Source of the DNA: Catellatospora bangladeshensis
Lineage (GTDB): Bacteria > Actinomycetota > Actinomycetes > Mycobacteriales > Micromonosporaceae
Length of the DNA stretch: 64,000 nt
Direction of reading: 5' to 3'
Assembly: GCF_016862575.1 (NCBI RefSeq)
Contig: NZ_BONF01000039.1
Span: forward strand, 1 to 64,000
The position numbers and the translations under genes were made by a program. Every line of letters begins with the position of its first letter. Positions within the stretch are counted from its first letter, which is position 1. Positions 35,832 through 45,411 of this stretch are shown one piece after another. The notes beneath the pieces were generated by a model. The model was not told where the DNA came from. It searched no databases and saw only the letters and a program-made list of their open reading frames with translations.

Positions 35832-36249
35832 CCGTGACAGAGTACCTACCTGATGCGCCACCGGAACGGGGCGCCGGGACGCCGAGCCGTCTAAGGCGAT
35901 CTTCGACGTGAGCCCTCGCCTCGGTAAACCGCCGTCCTCGACGCCCCGAGCTGGCCGCGCGGTCCCCGCGTCGTTCCAGACCGGTTGCGGGTGCCGCCCC
36001 GACCCATACGTTGATCACAAGTTCATCCGCTTCGCCGTCAGAGCGCCGAATCCGGCTGGCGCCACGGCCGCGAGCTTCATCGGATCAGCACTGCCGAAGA
36101 TGCCGTTGTTGGTACCGTGATCCTTTGAATTTGGTAAGGCGCATCGTTTTCAACTGCTGCCGACGTCGCGATCCTGCATCCTGAGGCTATTGCCGCCACT
36201 GGATTCGGCGGCCAGAGGCGCGTCGGTTTACTGCTGAAGGGAGGCGGCC
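35832..36249. other. Spacer upstream of the cupin gene
   Basis: Nothing coding is supported. The stretch near 36095-36165 is slightly AT-richer (TTTGAATTTGG) and may hold the cupin promoter. No DosR-like box was found. Confidence 0.45.
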
Positions 36250-36582
36250 ATGGAGAAGACGTCGTTAACGGCATTGGCGGTGCGGTTGATGGACGCCGCG
36301 CGAGATTCATCGAGCGGCCGGAGCGCCCAAACCGTGTATGGAGGACGTACTCGCATGCTGCGCCAGACCGTCCTGGCTTTGCGTGCCGGTGAGTCCCTGG
36401 CAGAGCACGAGAATCCAGGCGAAGCCACCCTGCATGTGCTGCAAGGACGGGTGCTTCTGACGACGCAGGACACCTCATGCGAAGGCGCTGGCGGGGACCT
36501 GCTGGTCGTGCCGGACAGCCGCCATGCCCTGACCGCGACCGAGGACGCCGTCGTGCTTCTCACCGTTGCGGGTCAGACATAG
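36250..36582 (+). CDS. Small cupin-domain protein
   Basis: 110 aa; AAGGGAGG 8 bp upstream of the ATG. A single cupin barrel: VLALRAGESLAEHENPGEATLHVLQGRVLLTT, then GDLLVVPDSRHALTATEDAVVLLTV. The metal-ligand pattern is partial (H in EHENPGEATLHV, then H in DSRHAL), so a metal site with three or four ligands is possible. Such short cupins occur in stress regulons. No neighbour is close. Confidence 0.78.
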   Translation: MEKTSLTALAVRLMDAARDSSSGRSAQTVYGGRTRMLRQTVLALRAGESLAEHENPGEATLHVLQGRVLLTTQDTSCEGAGGDLLVVPDSRHALTATEDAVVLLTVAGQT

Positions 36583-36657
36583 GCGAGCTGGTCGTCACAC
36601 GGAATGAGGAGCAGCCCCAGCGCAACCCAAAAGCTGCTTGACTCCGTCGGCGCCGGC

Positions 36658-37293
36658 TCAGCGGGTGGGGCTGGGCGACGGGTTCAGCATCTGGCGCATC
36701 TGCTCGATTTGAGCACTCTGGTCGGCCTGGATCTTCTCGGCCAGTTGCTTGACGGCCGGATTCGCGCCACCGGCGATCTCGGCCTTCGCCATCGTCACCG
36801 CGCCCTCGTGGTGGGCGATCATCATCTGCAGGAACATCTGGTCGAATCCTTGGCCGGTCATGTTCTGCAGGCGTCCCATGTCGGGCATAGGGCGCATCGA
36901 CGGCATCATGCCGGGGCCCATCGGCGGCGACATCGACGGCAGTGCCATGCCTGGGCCCATCGACGGCACGGGCTTGCCCCACTGTTGCAGCCAGGCGCTC
37001 ATCTGCTCGATCTCGGGCGCCTGCTCCTGTGTGATCTGAGCGGCGAGCTGCTTGACATCCGCGTCGGCGGCTTTGGCTGCGGCCATCCGGGCCATCATCA
37101 GTGCCTGCTGGTGGTGAACGATCATCTGCTGGAGGAACTGCACGTCGGTGTCGTTGAACTGCTGCGTGGGGCTCGGCTGCACTGCCGCCGGAATCGGCGG
37201 GCTCTGGGTGCTCTGGACGCCCGCGCAGCCGGATAACGCGGTCGCGGCGATGAACGCCGCAGCGATGGCTGCGCTTCGTACGGCTTGACTCAT
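36658..37293 (-). CDS. DUF305 lipoprotein
   Basis: 211 aa from ATG 37293. A lipoprotein signal (ATALSGC, Cys near residue 29) anchors it outside. Two DUF305 halves follow, each with paired His: QFLQQMIVHHQQALMMARM and MFLQMMIAHHEGAVTMAKA, the ferritin-like helices of this family, which in some members bind copper or other metals. The Met/Pro-rich linker (PSMGPGMALPSMSPPMGPGMMP) could add copper-binding Met. Metal binding is inferred. Confidence 0.85.
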   Translation of the reverse strand: MSQAVRSAAIAAAFIAATALSGCAGVQSTQSPPIPAAVQPSPTQQFNDTDVQFLQQMIVHHQQALMMARMAAAKAADADVKQLAAQITQEQAPEIEQMSAWLQQWGKPVPSMGPGMALPSMSPPMGPGMMPSMRPMPDMGRLQNMTGQGFDQMFLQMMIAHHEGAVTMAKAEIAGGANPAVKQLAEKIQADQSAQIEQMRQMLNPSPSPTR

Positions 37294-37399
37294 GTCGGCC
37301 TCCCTGAACACCTCACCGCGACAACCTTAAGGCGGAAACGAACACCTATGCGGCGCTTTGCGTAATGCAGTGCCGTCCGCTTGAACGGTGTCTTGAGGT

Positions 37400-37640
37400 C
37401 CGGTGCCGCGGTGGTCGCAGGATTGGCGGACGGTGAGGTTGCCGACGACCGCGACTGCGGTCACGGCGGCGGTGAGGCGCCAGTCGATTGTGATGCTGTG
37501 CAGGTATCCAGCCAGGCCGGCCGTCGATTTTCATGGCGATGACCAGCCGTGACGTGCCGACGGCGGTGGGCATGGCAAGCCCGGCGAGCAGCGCGAGGGC
37601 GAGGAATCCACCTTCGTCGCCACCAGGCCGGTGGCCATCC
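37400..37640 (-). pseudogene. Remnant of a TauE/SafE (TSUP) membrane exporter
   Basis: One minus frame reads EGGFLALALLAGLAMPTAVGTSRLVIAMK, the signature of TauE/SafE exporters; a second frame continues AGLAGYLHSITIDWRLTAAVTAVAVVGNLT, the next conserved block. The two are in different frames, so a frameshift plus loss of both ends has inactivated the gene. Confidence 0.65.
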
Positions 37641-37818
37641 AGATCAAGCTCGGCCACGGCGGCAGCGCCCGCCAGGCCGACCGACGCATCCAAGCGAAAC
37701 CGGTCGGTCACCGGTGGGCGGTGAGGACGTGCCGTTGCGGCTTGCCTGACGGGGCCGCGTGGCACGGCCATACTGGTGGAAGAACCGTGTCGTGACGACC
37801 GCAGGACGGAGCGAGATC

Positions 37819-38820
37819 ATGATCAGTGATCAGCTGCCTCCCGGCGACCACGCTGTCGCCGACCAACTGGGCGCAGCCGCAGCAGTCGCGGCACGAGCGC
37901 CATCGATCCACAACACTCAACCATGGCGATGGCGCATCCATGCCAGCACCGCCGACCTGTACCTCGACGCTAGCCGTCAACTGCACGTCACGGACCCCGA
38001 CTGCCGCTTGGCTACGGTCAGCTGCGGTGCCGCCCTGCACCACGCCCAGGTCGCCCTTGCCGCTGCCGGGAGCGCAACCGAAGTGCGGCTGCTGCCCCAA
38101 CCGGATAATCCGCTCCACCTGGCGACGATCACTGCCATCGCTCGCGCACGACCGGTGCCCGACGCTCAGCGCCTACGCCAGGCGATCGAGGTGCGGCACA
38201 CCGATAGGCGCCCGCCCAAGCAGCAGCCGATACCCACCGACGTCATGCCGCTGCTGCAGGCAACCGCCGCGACCCATCTGAGCGGTCTGCAGCCACTCGA
38301 CCGGGACAAGGTCCTCGAGCTGGCCGCAGCGATCACCCAAGCTCAAGCCGACGAAACCGCAGACCCGGCAACCCGCCGCGAACTTGACACATGGACCGGC
38401 ACCGACCGGCACAGCGGCGCAGGGATACCCGACGCGAACATTCTCACCGGGCCGACCTCGACAACAGTGCCGAACCGCGACTTCGGCCACATCGGCACAC
38501 TGCCCGTCAACGATCAACACGACGACGCCGCCACCTACGCCATCCTCTACGGGTACGCCGACGACCCTCGCGCGTGGTTGCGCGCCGGGCAAGCGCTGTC
38601 CGACATCTGGCTCGCCACCACGGCCATGAACATCGCACTCCTGCCGTTCTCGGCCGCCGTCGAGCCACCCCGCACCCGAGAACTGGTCAACCGCCTGCTC
38701 ATCGGTATCGGGTACGCCCAGCTCGCCATACGGCTCGCCATACCCGACCCCACACAGGGCGATGCGCCACGCACACCCCGATTGCCTACCACGGAAACCA
38801 TCGAACGCGTTCAACCCTGA
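37819..38820 (+). CDS. Acg-family nitroreductase-like flavoprotein (paralogue 2)
   Basis: 333 aa from ATG 37819. N-lobe: ARAPSIHNTQPWRWRIHASTADLYLD, SCGAALHHAQVALAAAG, VRHTDRRPPKQQPIP. C-lobe: LYGYADDPRAWLRAGQALSDIWLATTAMNIALLPFSAAVE. Both flavin-binding lobes are full length. It stands alone, after the TSUP remnant; no DosR-like box was found upstream. The His-Asn-x-Gln-Pro-Trp motif is intact. Confidence 0.88.
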   Translation: MISDQLPPGDHAVADQLGAAAAVAARAPSIHNTQPWRWRIHASTADLYLDASRQLHVTDPDCRLATVSCGAALHHAQVALAAAGSATEVRLLPQPDNPLHLATITAIARARPVPDAQRLRQAIEVRHTDRRPPKQQPIPTDVMPLLQATAATHLSGLQPLDRDKVLELAAAITQAQADETADPATRRELDTWTGTDRHSGAGIPDANILTGPTSTTVPNRDFGHIGTLPVNDQHDDAATYAILYGYADDPRAWLRAGQALSDIWLATTAMNIALLPFSAAVEPPRTRELVNRLLIGIGYAQLAIRLAIPDPTQGDAPRTPRLPTTETIERVQP

Positions 38821-39122
38821 AGGACCGATCGTCACAACCAGAAGCGAGGTACCGCGAAGATCTTTCCGGCAATGCGGCCGGCAGTTGATGCCCGTCAGCC
38901 GTCAATCTCTCGCAGGGTCACCACCTCTGTATACGCCGGCGAGCACGCCAGCCGCCTGCGAAAGCTCTTCTCCGCAGCGGCCCAGCTAACGGCTGCTTCC
39001 CGCCCGCGCGCACCCGCCGCCCGCCGACCGGCTCACGGCCGATCCTCCTCCGGCGAACCACCGGACACCGACGGCCGCGTTCCCTACCGTGAACAGTGGA
39101 CCGACATCCAGAGGTGATGGCG
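38821..39122. other. Spacer upstream of the arylsulfatase gene
   Basis: No gene or hairpin is supported. AGAGG at 39110-39114 is the ribosome site of the sulfatase. Confidence 0.5.
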
Positions 39123-41489
39123 ATGGCAGAGCCGAGAAGCCGAAACGTGCTGCCGATCCCACATGTCGAGCAGCCGGCGTCCGCGACATACGACGCCAAG
39201 GACCCCGACACCTCGTACCCGCCCATCGAACCGCTGCTGCCGCCTCCGTCTGCGCCCAACGTACTGGTGATACTCATCGACGACTGCGGGTTCGGGGCAT
39301 CCAGCGCCTTCGGCGGTCCGATCGCCACCCCGACGTTCGATCGCCTGGCAGCCGGCGGACTGCGCTACTCCCGGTTTCACACCACCGCTCTGTGCTCGCC
39401 AACCCGGGCGGCGTTGCTCAGCGGCCGAAACCACCACTCGGTCGGAATGGGCGGGGTCACCGAGATGGCCACCTCCGCGCCCGGGTACAGCTCTGTACGG
39501 CCAAACACGAAGGCGCCGCTGCCGGAGATCTTGAAGCTGAACGGGTATTCCACGGCGCAGTTCGGCAAGTGCCACGAGGTGCCCGTCTGGCAGACCGGTC
39601 CCCTCGGGCCGTTCGACGCCTGGCCCAGCGCCGGTGGCGGGTTCGAGTACTTCTACGGGTTCATCGGCGGTGAGGCGAACCAGTACGCACCGTCGATCTA
39701 CCGGAACACAGTGCCCGTGGAGCCGCCGCGGACTCCGGAACAGGGCTACCACTTCACCGAAGACATGACCGACCAGGCCATCGCGTGGATACGCCAGCAG
39801 CGGGCACTGATGGGTGCCAAGCCGTTCTTCGTCTACTGGGCGCCCGGTGCCACGCATGCGCCGCACCACGTGCCGGTGCAGTGGCCGGACAGGTACCGCG
39901 GCCGGTTCGACGACGGCTGGGACAGGCTGCGCGAACGGACCTTCGCCAGGCAGCAGGAGATCGGTGTGGTCCCGCCCGACGCGCAGCTGACCGCGCGGCC
40001 CGCCGAGATCCCGGCCTGGGACGACATGCCCGAAGACCTCAAGCCCGTGCTGGCGCGGCAGATGGAGGTCTACGCCGGGTTCCTGGAGCACACCGACCAC
40101 CACGCCGGGCGGCTCATCGAGGCGCTGGCCGACCTCGAGGTCCTCGACGACACTCTCATCTACTGCATCATCGGCGACAACGGGGCCTCGGCCGAAGGCA
40201 CCGTGAACGGCACCTTCAACGAGCACATCATCCTCAACGGCATCGAGGGCCTGGAGACCCCCGAGTTCATGGCCTCCCGCATCGGCGACTTCGGCACGCC
40301 CAGGGCGTACAACCACTACGCGGTGGGCTGGGCGCATGCGATGGACACCCCGTACCAGTGGACCAAGCAGGTCGCCTCCCACTGGGGCGGCACCCGCAAC
40401 GGCACGATCGTGCACTGGCCGGCTGGGATCACGGCCCGCGGCGAGCTGCGCCACCAGTTCCATCACGTGATCGACGTGGCGCCGACGGTGCTGGAGGCGG
40501 CGGGGCTGCCGCAGCCGGATTTCGTACACGGCGTGCAGCAGGCCGCGCTGGAAGGGGTGTCCATGGTGTACACCTTCGACGATCCGAATGCAGCGGAGCG
40601 GCATGATACGCAGTACTTCGAGATGTTCGTCAACCGCGGCATCTACCACAAGGGATGGACAGCGGTCACCAGACATTCGGTGCCGTGGTCGTTCACGCAG
40701 GCGCTGTTGCCTGGCTACGACGACGACGTGTGGGAGCTGTACGGCCCCGACGACTGGACCCAGGCCCGTGACCTGTCCGCCCAGCAGCCGGACAAGCTCC
40801 GGCAACTGCAGCGGCTGTTCCTGACCGAGGCCGCCCGGTTCAACGTGCTGCCGCTGGACGACCGTCGGCCCGAGCGCTTCAACGCTGACCTGGCCGGCCG
40901 GCCGACCCTGATCCGCGGCGACAGGCAGCTGCTCTACGGCGGCATGGGCCGACTGAGCGAGAACTCGGTGGTCATCGTCAAGAACAAGTCACACGCGGTC
41001 ACGGCACAGGTCACGGTCCCACCGAACGGTGCCCAAGGGGCCATCATCGCGCAGGGCGGCGCGTTCGGCGGCTGGTCGCTGTACGTCAAGGACGGCAAGC
41101 CGGCGTACTGCTATAACCTCTTCGGCCTCAAGACCTTCACCGTTGTGGGGACCCAGTCCATTCTGCCGGGCGACCACCAGGTGCGGATGGAATTCGCTTA
41201 CGACGGTGGCGGCCTCGGTAAGGGCGGCACCGTGACCCTGTACCTTGACGGCACCAATGTCGGCGAAGGCCGCGTCGACGCGACAGTGCCGATGGTCTTC
41301 TCCGCCGACGAAACCACCGATGTTGGTAACGACACTGCCACCACGGTCAGCCCGGACTACAGCCTGCACGAGGCCGCGTTCACCGGCCAGGTGCACTGGG
41401 TCGAGATCACCCTCGGACCAGACGCCCACCACAGCGACGACCTGATCAGCGCCGACGACCGATACAAGATCGCTATGACGCGGCAGTAG
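39123..41489 (+). CDS. Arylsulfatase-family hydrolase
   Basis: 788 aa from ATG 39123 (AGAGG at 8 bp; the ATG two codons earlier is too close). The sulfatase signature CSPTRAALLSGR has Cys91, to be oxidised to formylglycine. Metal and substrate residues appear in VILIDDCGFG, GKCHEV, THAPHH and DNGASAEG. Beyond residue 560 a beta-rich domain (GWSLYVKDGKPAYCYN, VTLYLDGTNVGEGRV) is typical of the long AslA-type group. No signal peptide is seen, so it is probably cytosolic. A formylglycine-generating enzyme gene is not in the window. Confidence 0.9.
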   Translation: MAEPRSRNVLPIPHVEQPASATYDAKDPDTSYPPIEPLLPPPSAPNVLVILIDDCGFGASSAFGGPIATPTFDRLAAGGLRYSRFHTTALCSPTRAALLSGRNHHSVGMGGVTEMATSAPGYSSVRPNTKAPLPEILKLNGYSTAQFGKCHEVPVWQTGPLGPFDAWPSAGGGFEYFYGFIGGEANQYAPSIYRNTVPVEPPRTPEQGYHFTEDMTDQAIAWIRQQRALMGAKPFFVYWAPGATHAPHHVPVQWPDRYRGRFDDGWDRLRERTFARQQEIGVVPPDAQLTARPAEIPAWDDMPEDLKPVLARQMEVYAGFLEHTDHHAGRLIEALADLEVLDDTLIYCIIGDNGASAEGTVNGTFNEHIILNGIEGLETPEFMASRIGDFGTPRAYNHYAVGWAHAMDTPYQWTKQVASHWGGTRNGTIVHWPAGITARGELRHQFHHVIDVAPTVLEAAGLPQPDFVHGVQQAALEGVSMVYTFDDPNAAERHDTQYFEMFVNRGIYHKGWTAVTRHSVPWSFTQALLPGYDDDVWELYGPDDWTQARDLSAQQPDKLRQLQRLFLTEAARFNVLPLDDRRPERFNADLAGRPTLIRGDRQLLYGGMGRLSENSVVIVKNKSHAVTAQVTVPPNGAQGAIIAQGGAFGGWSLYVKDGKPAYCYNLFGLKTFTVVGTQSILPGDHQVRMEFAYDGGGLGKGGTVTLYLDGTNVGEGRVDATVPMVFSADETTDVGNDTATTVSPDYSLHEAAFTGQVHWVEITLGPDAHHSDDLISADDRYKIAMTRQ

Positions 41490-41559
41490 CTCGCTCGGCG
41501 CCGAGGCTCTGTGCCACCCGCGCTCCTGCACGCGCGTCACACGGCGGCACGGCCTGCAG

Positions 41560-42570
41560 TCATCGACCCTGCGGCGGTTCCTGCATGGGCAGCAACGCCC
41601 GCAGCGATCGGTACGCCTGCATCTGCGCAGCGATTCCCGACGCCTCGATGGCCTCAGTGAGCCGCCTTCGCAGCTCACGCTGCACGTCCCACTGCTGGTC
41701 GGTAGAGGTCTTGCAAACCGTGCGGATCATCACACCATCCATGCTGACACTCTCCACGCCCAGCACCTGCGGCGATTCGAGCAGGTAGCCGGAGTATTGC
41801 GGGTCATGGGCGAACCCTTCCACGGCCCGCCGCAGCACGGCCGTGGCCTTGTCAACTCCGACGAACCCGATGGGTATGTCGACCACGATGGTGGCCCAGC
41901 CCTGGCTTTTGTTGCCGACCCGGATGATCGCTCCGTTGCGGACGTGCCACAGCACGCCGTGGATGTCGCGGACGCTGACGATGCGCAGTCCGACCGACTC
42001 CACCACGCCGAGCGCCTCACCGGTGTCGATGACGTCGCCGACGCCGTACTGATCCTCAATGAGCATGAACATTCCGGCGATGAGGTCCTTGACCAGCGAC
42101 TGGGCGCCGAAGCCCAAAGCCACGCCAGCGACGCCCAGACTCGCGAGCAGGGGACCGACATTGATTTCGAACTCGCTGAGGACGATCAGGAACGCGATGG
42201 AGAACACAGTCGCGGTGACCACGCTCTTGAGCACCGATCCCAGCGCCTCTGCCCGCTGAACGCGGCGGTCGGCGAAGACCGTGGTGGCTGCGGCGACGGA
42301 GGAGGGGACCTTCTCTCGGATGGGCCGCAGGATGGTCCTGCCCTTCACCGTGCGGGTGACAAACTTGTCGATGCCGTGGTTCAGCACCGCACGGATGATC
42401 ATCGCGCCGAGGACGATCAGGAGGATACGGACCGGCTTTACCAGCAGGTAGTAGCCGCCCTCGGAGAGCCATCTGGATCCGGTGAGGTCGTATAGGAACT
42501 TGCATGTCCGGTCGGCCAGGCAGTCGGCATTCGGAAGGGGCTCAGGTGCCGGCTGTGCGGGCAGAGACAT
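41560..42570 (-). CDS. MscS-type mechanosensitive channel
   Basis: 336 aa from ATG 42570 (ATG 42588 also possible). Helices: VKPVRILLIVLGAMIIRAVL, SVVTATVFSIAFLIVL, and the pore helix VGPLLASLGVAGVALGFGAQSLVKDLIAGMFMLIEDQYGVGDVI with the Gly/Ala packing of MscS TM3. The beta domain LRIVSVRDIHGVLWHVRNGAIIRVGN follows. It releases solutes on hypo-osmotic shock. A striking CAGGTA-TCG-TACCTG palindrome lies 117 bp upstream. Confidence 0.9.
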   Translation of the reverse strand: MSLPAQPAPEPLPNADCLADRTCKFLYDLTGSRWLSEGGYYLLVKPVRILLIVLGAMIIRAVLNHGIDKFVTRTVKGRTILRPIREKVPSSVAAATTVFADRRVQRAEALGSVLKSVVTATVFSIAFLIVLSEFEINVGPLLASLGVAGVALGFGAQSLVKDLIAGMFMLIEDQYGVGDVIDTGEALGVVESVGLRIVSVRDIHGVLWHVRNGAIIRVGNKSQGWATIVVDIPIGFVGVDKATAVLRRAVEGFAHDPQYSGYLLESPQVLGVESVSMDGVMIRTVCKTSTDQQWDVQRELRRRLTEAIEASGIAAQMQAYRSLRALLPMQEPPQGR

Positions 42571-42686
42571 GGCGAGTTTGTCCCTCATCGGTCGGCGGAA
42601 CGCCCGCGGTCATGGGCCCACCCGGCAACTGCCGCTTTGTCGGCAAGGCGCGGCTGGGAATTCGTTAGCCGCCTCACATCTTAAGT

Positions 42687-42701
42687 CAGGTATCGTACCT
42701 G
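42687..42701. promoter_or_regulatory. Palindrome upstream of the MscS gene
   Basis: CAGGTA-TCG-TACCTG, exact 6-bp arms, in an AT-richer patch. It is 117 bp from the channel start and 139 bp from the convergent CBS gene end, so it most likely controls the channel. Confidence 0.45.
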
Positions 42702-42839
42702 TCAGGGCTTATGTGGATTGTTCACGATGTGTGACGGCCGCTGGTTGCCCCAGTTGTCCGTTTGATCCGCGTCTTCGATCGTGCATTTGCATACGCCCAA
42801 GCCGGCACCGCCGCCTGTTGACGACCCGTACCGCGGCCC

Positions 42840-43274
42840 TCAGGATGCGATGAGCTTGATCAGATCGCTGCTGGTGAGCATCCCAACCGGGCACCCGGTG
42901 TCGTCGACCAGAGCAACGGCGTCGACCGCCGCCGACCTCATCAACCGTGCGGCGTCGACGACCACAGCCCGCGAATCCAGCACCGCGGCCTCGTGGTCGA
43001 GAACCTCTGCGGCGGTGAGTTCACCCAGAACATGTCGCCCCGCTGACGCAGCCGCGATGGCGCGGGCCGCCAATACTCCGATACAGCGTCCCTGCTCATC
43101 GACAATCGCCAGGTGCCGGAAGCCGCCGACGAGCATCTGCTGCAGTGCGTGATCAAGGGGCACCGATGAAGGCGCGGCCAGCGCCGGGCTGCTCATCACC
43201 TCGGCTACCGGGCGGCGGGTCCAGGAGCAACGCCGGGCGCCTACCAGGACCGGGGTAGCGTAGATAGCCTTCAT
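42840..43274 (-). CDS. CBS-pair protein (paralogue 1)
   Basis: 144 aa from ATG 43274 (GGAGG 6 bp upstream). After a basic N-terminus come two CBS motifs: VAEVMSSPALAAPSSVPLDHALQQMLVGGFRHLAIVDEQGRCIGVLAARAI and LTAAEVLDHEAAVLDSRAVVVDAARLMRSAAVDAVALVDDTGCPVGMLTSSDLI. CBS pairs bind adenylates such as AMP or ATP and sense energy state. Its mycobacterial analogue is the DosR-regulated CBS protein Rv2626c. Divergent from an Acg gene with a DosR-like box between them. Confidence 0.88.
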   Translation of the reverse strand: MKAIYATPVLVGARRCSWTRRPVAEVMSSPALAAPSSVPLDHALQQMLVGGFRHLAIVDEQGRCIGVLAARAIAAASAGRHVLGELTAAEVLDHEAAVLDSRAVVVDAARLMRSAAVDAVALVDDTGCPVGMLTSSDLIKLIAS

Positions 43275-43357
43275 CTCAACCTCCGCTGTTAGTTCCTCCA
43301 GCCTCCAAAATGCGCGCGGGCGGGCCGAGCGGGAAGGGCATGTCGACCCGACCACCC

Positions 43358-43371
43358 GGGACCACAGGCCC
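43358..43371. promoter_or_regulatory. DosR-like box between CBS and Acg genes
   Basis: GGGAC-CACA-GGCCC, 84 bp from the CBS start and 75 bp from the Acg start. One mismatch in the right arm. Confidence 0.55.
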
Positions 43372-43445
43372 TCTTCGGGCAAAAGCGCACTTCGGAAGCC
43401 CTCGCTGCGGTATCACTGGTTGATGGCGCAAGCTGCGAGGCATCG

Positions 43446-44453
43446 ATGACAGACCGGCAGCCGTCGCAGAGCGACGAATTGCTCACGGCGTACCAGCGGG
43501 CCGCCGAGATCGGCGGCCGTGCCCCGTCGGTGCACAACACTCAGCCGTGGCGGTGGCTCGCCACCCGCACAGGCCTACAGCTTCGCGCAGACCGCAGCCG
43601 GCAGCTGCGCGCAGCCGACTCGGAGGGACGACTGCTGACGATCAGCTGCGGCGCTGCACTGCATCACGCCCGGCTCGCATTGCACGCGGGTGGCTGGGTG
43701 CCGCAGGTGAAGCGGATGCCTGACGTCCGCTCGGCCGACGCCCTGGCCGAGATCACGGTGAGCGGGCATGGAACGGCAACCGCGCAGCAGCGGCGGCTGT
43801 TCGACGAGATAGACGTCCGGCACACCGACCGCCGCCCGACCGTCGAGCGGAAAGTGCCCCACGACGCCTTGGAGCTCATCCGGCAGGCCGCGGCCGACGA
43901 AGGCGCCAGCCTGCACTGGCTCGCAGAACCGGATCTCGACGACCTGGCGGTAGCCGCCGCCCGCGCCAACGAGATCGGCCTGGCCGATGCCGAACAGCGG
44001 GCGGAAATGGACTACTGGATCGGCGGCACCCGCCCGGCCCGCACCGGCGTGCCCTCAGACGCCGTCCCGCAGACGGCTCCGCAGACCGATGTGCCGGGCC
44101 GTGACTTCGGCCGGCCCGGCACCCTCGACACGGGGCACGGCCACGCCCGATCGGCCGTCTACGGACTGCTGTTCACCTCCGGAGATCAGCCCGGTGACTG
44201 GCTGCGAGCGGGGGAGGCGCTGTCGGCTTGCTGGCTGAAGGCCACCGACCTGGGTGTGGCAGTGCTGCCGCTGAGTTCCGTGGTCGAGGTGCCCGCGACG
44301 CGGGAGATCCTGCGCCGGATGCTGGCCGGTGCCGGGTATCCAATGCTGGTGCTTCGGTTCGGACTGGCCGACCCCGACCAGGCGCCGGTACCTGGCACAC
44401 CGCGGCTGCCAGCCGAGCGCACCACCTGGCCCGGCCAGATCCCGCAGCCCTAG
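43446..44453 (+). CDS. Acg-family nitroreductase-like flavoprotein (paralogue 3)
   Basis: 335 aa. FMN motif GRAPSVHNTQPWRWLATRTGLQL, then SCGAALHHARLALHAGG, VRHTDRRPTVERKVP; C-lobe VYGLLFTSGDQPGDWLRAGEALSACWLKATDLGVAVLPLSSVVEVP. It is closest to paralogue 2. It is transcribed away from the CBS gene at 42840-43274 and shares the DosR-like box at 43358 with it. Confidence 0.9.
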   Translation: MTDRQPSQSDELLTAYQRAAEIGGRAPSVHNTQPWRWLATRTGLQLRADRSRQLRAADSEGRLLTISCGAALHHARLALHAGGWVPQVKRMPDVRSADALAEITVSGHGTATAQQRRLFDEIDVRHTDRRPTVERKVPHDALELIRQAAADEGASLHWLAEPDLDDLAVAAARANEIGLADAEQRAEMDYWIGGTRPARTGVPSDAVPQTAPQTDVPGRDFGRPGTLDTGHGHARSAVYGLLFTSGDQPGDWLRAGEALSACWLKATDLGVAVLPLSSVVEVPATREILRRMLAGAGYPMLVLRFGLADPDQAPVPGTPRLPAERTTWPGQIPQP

Positions 44454-44524
44454 CCAGGCCCAGCATCCCCATCGGCTATCCCGCTCCGGCGACCAGCCTG
44501 GTGCGACCGCGGCATCGGCGAGCC

Positions 44525-44941
44525 TCACTTGGCGAGCAGGGCCACGAGGTCGGCGCCAGTGACGATCCCGACTGCCACGCCACGCCGGTCGACGACGGCC
44601 ACCGCGTCGACTCCCGCAGCACCCATCAGCCTGGCGGCGTCCATGACGGTCGCATCGGGGCCGACAATCGCCGGCTGCCGGTCGATGACCGACCCGATGG
44701 TGCGCGCGGTCAGCGACATCGGGTCGGCCGCCCACGCCGCCGCGATGACCCGGTCGGAGATCACACCCGCGCAACGCCCGCCGTCGTCGACGGCAACCAG
44801 ATGCCGCAGCCGCTCACGCCCCATCTCGGCCAGCGCCTCAGCCAGCGCACTCGACGTGCGCGCGCAGCATGGCGGCTTGCTCATGATCTCTCGTACGGGC
44901 AGCTTCGCCGCCCGGACGGCCACCTTCGTCACGACCATCAT
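44525..44941 (-). CDS. CBS-pair protein (paralogue 2)
   Basis: 138 aa. CBS1: VREIMSKPPCCARTSSALAEALAEMGRERLRHLVAVDDGGRCAGVISDRVI; CBS2: TIGSVIDRQPAIVGPDATVMDAARLMGAAGVDAVAVVDRRGVAVGIVTGADLV. It ends convergent to the Acg gene at 43446 and follows hsp20 on the same strand by 77 bp, so hsp20 and this gene may be one transcript under the box at 45494. The last strand is nearly identical to that of paralogue 1. Confidence 0.88.
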   Translation of the reverse strand: MMVVTKVAVRAAKLPVREIMSKPPCCARTSSALAEALAEMGRERLRHLVAVDDGGRCAGVISDRVIAAAWAADPMSLTARTIGSVIDRQPAIVGPDATVMDAARLMGAAGVDAVAVVDRRGVAVGIVTGADLVALLAK

Positions 44942-45018
44942 TGTCCGCTGTCCTGCGGTCGGACGTGACGGTAACGCCGGTGGAGGCCGTCTCGCCCCAC
45001 CGGCGTCACCGCTGCCGG

Positions 45019-45411
45019 CTACTTGGCCTTGACGGGGATCTGCTTGGCCGCAGCCTCGGAGGCCTTCAGCGGAACGGTCACCTCAAGAACGCCTTTGTCG
45101 TAGTCGGCATGGATGGCCGAGACGTCGGCGTTGCCGGGCAGGCGCACAGCGCGGGTGAACATGCCGTAACGGAACTCCGACCGGCTGCGACCCTTCTCCT
45201 GCTCGCGCCGTTCGGCGTGGATGCTCAGGACGCCGTTGTCAATGCTGACCTGAATGTCCTTTTCTGGGTCGAGGCCGGGCAGTTCCGCGCGGATCTGGTA
45301 CTGCTCGTCGGTGAGCAAATCCTCGATGCGGATGGCGTGGCCGGCGAACATCGGCCGGTCGTCGAACAGGTCGGACAGGTCCCCGAACAACCGGGGAACG
45401 AGCGCGGTCAT
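45019..45411 (-). CDS. Hsp20 small heat-shock protein
   Basis: 130 aa from ATG 45411 (AAGGAG 6 bp upstream). The alpha-crystallin domain runs from about residue 28 to 115: IRIEDLLTDEQYQIRAELPGLDPEKDIQVSIDNGVLSIHAERREQEK and FTRAVRLPGNADVSAIHADYDKGVLEVTVPLKA, with the C-terminal I-P-V anchor in KQIPVKAK. It holds unfolding proteins under stress. Mycobacterial HspX (Acr) is the classical DosR target; a DosR-like box lies 83 bp upstream here. Confidence 0.92.
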   Translation of the reverse strand: MTALVPRLFGDLSDLFDDRPMFAGHAIRIEDLLTDEQYQIRAELPGLDPEKDIQVSIDNGVLSIHAERREQEKGRSRSEFRYGMFTRAVRLPGNADVSAIHADYDKGVLEVTVPLKASEAAAKQIPVKAK

